Assembly (NCBI GenBank): GCA_001931875.2
Contig: MSJH02000229.1
Coordinates: 1-10,915, forward strand
Origin: Byssochlamys sp. IMV 00236
Lineage: Eukaryota; Ascomycota; Eurotiomycetes; Eurotiales; Thermoascaceae
DNA length: 10,915 nt
Reading direction: 5' to 3'
Part shown: one piece after another, positions 8,065 through 10,915 of the stretch
Position numbering within the stretch: the stretch's first letter is position 1
Layout: each line of letters starts with the position of its first letter
Translations under genes and position numbers: made by a program
The notes under the pieces: generated by a model
The model's database searches: none
The model's input: the letters and a program-made list of their open reading frames with translations, nothing else
Told to the model about the DNA's origin: nothing

Positions 8065-10915
8065 TCAAGACAGGTTGAATGCAGAAAGGAAATCACGATT
8101 GCTTGTATAATTCTTCATGATATCCTTGAGTATCTCATTATCACTTACAAAGAGTGATCTTCTTTGGCCTTTTCCTTTCTGATCGGTTCTTCGCTGATTG
8201 CTTGATACTGCTGACGTTTCTGTACTCTGTCCTTCAGCTATTTCATCCACGGAAATGCCAAGTAATCTGTCCAACTTGGCCGTCTTGAAGTCAGTTCGTT
8301 TTTCCAAGTAAGGGTAAAGCACAGATGGGTCTAACCGAGCAAGGTACCCTTCAGAGAGTATAGACTTGAGAATTTCTGGTTTCACGACAAATATATTTCC
8401 TAATTGGCGTAACATTTCAAACCTTTCATCAAGCACAGCAATTTTGAACATTTTGACAAGCTCCTGGTATTTTGCGATATCCCTGCACGCATTGGCACAA
8501 ATTAGAACGAATTAGTGTCTTTTTTGATATAAAAACAATGTATTTGTTATACTTTGTAACCAAAAGACCGCCTGTGGGAGTAACATAGAACTTTTTAAAA
8601 TGCTCCAAAAGCATACTAAGATATGCGTTAATTTACAATATCATTGTACTTGTTTTTTTTTTCTTCTTACGAATGAAATCCATTGCCAATGCGTTTTAGA
8701 AAAGCTTCAAAATTTTTACCTTGAAGCGCATTGGATGCTGCTCGATACACCTTGGTGACAAACTCGATACTCTGCATACACGGTTGCGTACCCATGTTCA
8801 TCATTGCCACTTCTTCATCTTTGGGCCGGAAATCATTTTTCTTTTGTCGGCTCAATATTTCCCCAAGCCAAAACATGGTTCCTTCTATGCTCTTTTGAAG
8901 TATGCTGTTTATTTTTTGTTCTACACTAGCCATAAATGCATTTTTGAGCGCAAGTATATCTCTATGGGACGAAGGCACAGTGATCACAAGCGGTAACTAA
9001 TATAACCAAGACAGGATTAGTGATAGAATTTAAAAAATGTATATACTTTACTATTGCAGATTCAAAGTGCTTCTGCATTAGGTGCATAATGTCTGCAGCT
9101 GACTTGACAGCCGAAAAGCAAGACAAGTCTGGCTGATCTCGTCTGTTATTTAAAATTTCAATGATCCTAAGAACAGCAGTTAAATACAGTTGCTTTTCGG
9201 CTAACCGGCTCAATGTTTTACTCATCCATGGCTATGTCCAAGTATTTATGTCCAACAAAGTCAATCAAAATGCTATAGATCCTCTTTAAAGAGTTCATTC
9301 TGTTGTGAAGACAAGTTAATAACCTCAAGCCACACGTGTCGTGACACTTACGATTCTTGTACATCTTCTAGCTCAACGCATCGAATGATTGCTTCAGCAT
9401 GCATATTGAGCATCTTTAGAATTGCTCCTGACGATAACAGGCAAAATCCATTTTCGTCTACAAATAAATTGGTCGAACTTTCTTTGATCCGGCCGAAATG
9501 ATCTATTCCGACCTGTGGAACTCCATCTTCACTTAATAATGGTGAAGAAACGGATGGAGACATGATACCTCCAGATGTTGAAGATATTTGATTTAGTGTT
9601 CTTGTCAATACAGATTGATTACGTGCAGATGTTATCTTTCGTTGTTGCTGCAGAAAGAGAATACTTAGATCATGTATTTAAAAAAACGTTATCTTTACCA
9701 TGGCATTAAGAAATTCAGACACGATATTTCCAAATAATTCATGAAGGGATTCCTCCTCCTTCTTTAGGTATCGACCGCCTTCAGTGTAGGGTACGAATAA
9801 ATCATCCATACATCTGTCTAGGGTTTCGTCAGGAGAAGCAGAACTAGCCAGCCCGTTTATGTCTGTAGAATCCTTGAGCGGAACCTCTTTATCACAATAA
9901 AACTTGAGGTTTTCGATAAGTCTCTTTGTTTCTGCATGTGTAGAGGCTAATGTTCTTAAATAGGCCAAGTGTGAGCATTTTTCTGATCTCGAAAGCAATA
10001 ACTCAATATGGTTTTGTATCTATAAATCATCAGTATATAAGCATAGAAAAAAGCACTCTAATTTACAGATTGAGCAAATATACGCTGCAAAAGGACTTGC
10101 ATAACTGTTGCTGGTTGTGGAAATACACTTGAAATTATGCCAGCCTCCCGACGTACAGTAATACGGATATCATCATATAGTTTGACAAGACTCGTATCCA
10201 CTTCAGGCGATGGTACATTGGGATTTGATAAATCTGCATTGCTTTAGCGATAACAATTTAGCACATGTAACAATGTATAAAAGAAAGGCTTACTCTTCGG
10301 AATCTCTAGCTTGATCTGTATCTTCCATTGTCATATTTGACATAAAAAACTCATGTTGATTGACATATATCTGCACACATGACGCGCCACCATTAAACTC
10401 GAACAGAACTTTGGCACAGTGCTATGAATATAGATTGAGTCACTGTGGTTTAACATCTTATAAATCATCTTTACTGCCATCTGACGAGGATCACCTTCCG
10501 TATATGCTTTGTTGAAATCTTGTAAAATTTCATTTTCAAAGCTTTCACAGAATTTTTCAATCGCTCTTCTTGCTTCTGGATCATTATCTACTTCTTTAGA
10601 AACCGCATTTAATCTTCTAGCAATGACAGCAGCCTATTAAAACCACTATCAGAATAAACCTTCCCAATGTCTTTCTCTCTCTCTCTTTCTACCTTCAGTT
10701 GTCCCTCCTCTCCTGTTTGCACTAAAGAGTCTAAACGTTCGCTGCTACCTTCCTGAAATTCCATAAAATACTCTACGATATCTCTACTTTCTGAAGCCTT
10801 TGATCGCTCTTTATCGATAGTCTCCAACTGTTCACCTATACGAATAGCGGTCTTGCCTACTTCACCTATTCTGTTTTCCAAGCTGTCATATGAACGATAG
10901 ACATCCTGCAAAAAA
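8065..10915 (-). CDS. SEC10: Exocyst complex subunit Sec10 (EXOC5), N-terminus outside the window
   Basis: Sec10 is a rod-shaped exocyst subunit, pairing with Sec15, that tethers secretory vesicles to the plasma membrane at hyphal tips and septa. Exons on the minus strand are 10905-10693, 10633-10475, 10421-10294, 10241-10067, 10019-9699, 9647-9352, 9299-9222, 9166-9052, 8996-8671, 8615-8553 and 8482-8065. Introns are 47-70 bases, all phases agree, and 763 codons plus stop are obtained. The window starts in an acceptor (TTTTGCAG) at 10906, so only the extreme N-terminus is missing. Family landmarks are the N-terminal coiled coil (YRSYDSLENRI, IGEQLETIDKER), NAVSKEVD, KVLFEFNGG, SSVFPQPATVMQVLLQRIF, KSAADIMHLMQKHFES, FRPKDEE, ALQGKNFEAFLKRIGNGFH and TPTGGLLVTKDIAKYQ. 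A polar tail of about 60 residues follows the region aligned with the animal C-terminus. No lesion was seen. Confidence 0.93.
10674..10687. repeat. CT/GA dinucleotide run near a Sec10 intron donor
   Basis: The run lies within the 59-base minus-strand intron 10692-10634, directly after the GTAGAAA donor. Read through, it encodes a spurious EREREK peptide. Splicing AAG to GCT keeps frame (EEGQLKAAVIARRLN). Confidence 0.6.

Noticed and set aside
1..10915. CRISPR array, tRNA, rRNA or snoRNA genes
   Set aside because: No spaced direct repeats, cloverleaf or convincing C/D or H/ACA box pairs were seen on either strand.

Overview
The window looks like nuclear DNA of an early-diverging filamentous fungus, most likely a Mucoromycota (Mucorales-like) species. 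The basis is A+T-rich sequence, protein genes cut by many very short GT-AG introns (about 47-70 bases, often with a CTAAC/TTAAC/TGAC-like branch sequence near the acceptor), compact spacing, and a fibrillarin, a Sec10 and an Integrator subunit in one stretch. The phylum call is inference; there is no rRNA or tRNA gene to test it.

Layout, left to right. 1-2566 (+): 3' half of a heavily split gene for Integrator subunit 2 (INTS2). It looks full of stops and frameshifts unless 11 short introns are removed, after which one continuous frame of 586 codons remains from base 219. 2561-3015 (-): an intact three-exon gene for a 113-residue single OB-fold protein of the SOSS-B/hSSB-like type. It converges on INTS2, and both genes end in the same palindrome TTATAA. 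3102-4049 (+): an unrecognised protein-coding stretch that seems disrupted. 4158-4560 (-): the decayed C-terminal part of a DIRS/Crypton-type tyrosine recombinase. 4786-5802 (-): intact fibrillarin with one 54-base intron inside the glycine-arginine-rich region. 6309-7410 (-): an intact two-exon membrane protein with a Cas1/PC-esterase (GDS...DxxH) acyl-transferase/esterase domain. 7664-7750 (-): a possible 28-residue microprotein. 8065-10915 (-): the exocyst subunit Sec10, complete except for its extreme N-terminus, with 11 exons in the window.

These are mostly separate housekeeping functions: Integrator (RNA 3'-end and transcription control), rRNA 2'-O-methylation, exocytosis and glycan acetylation. 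No operon-like system is evident. The most interesting points are a near-normal INTS2 in a fungus, its tail-to-tail overlap with an OB-fold gene whose animal counterparts work with the Integrator subunit INTS3, a likely GC-AG intron, and an island of unrecognised and transposon-derived sequence between 3.1 and 4.6 kb. All exon borders were read by eye from splice motifs and frame continuity and have not been checked against transcripts.
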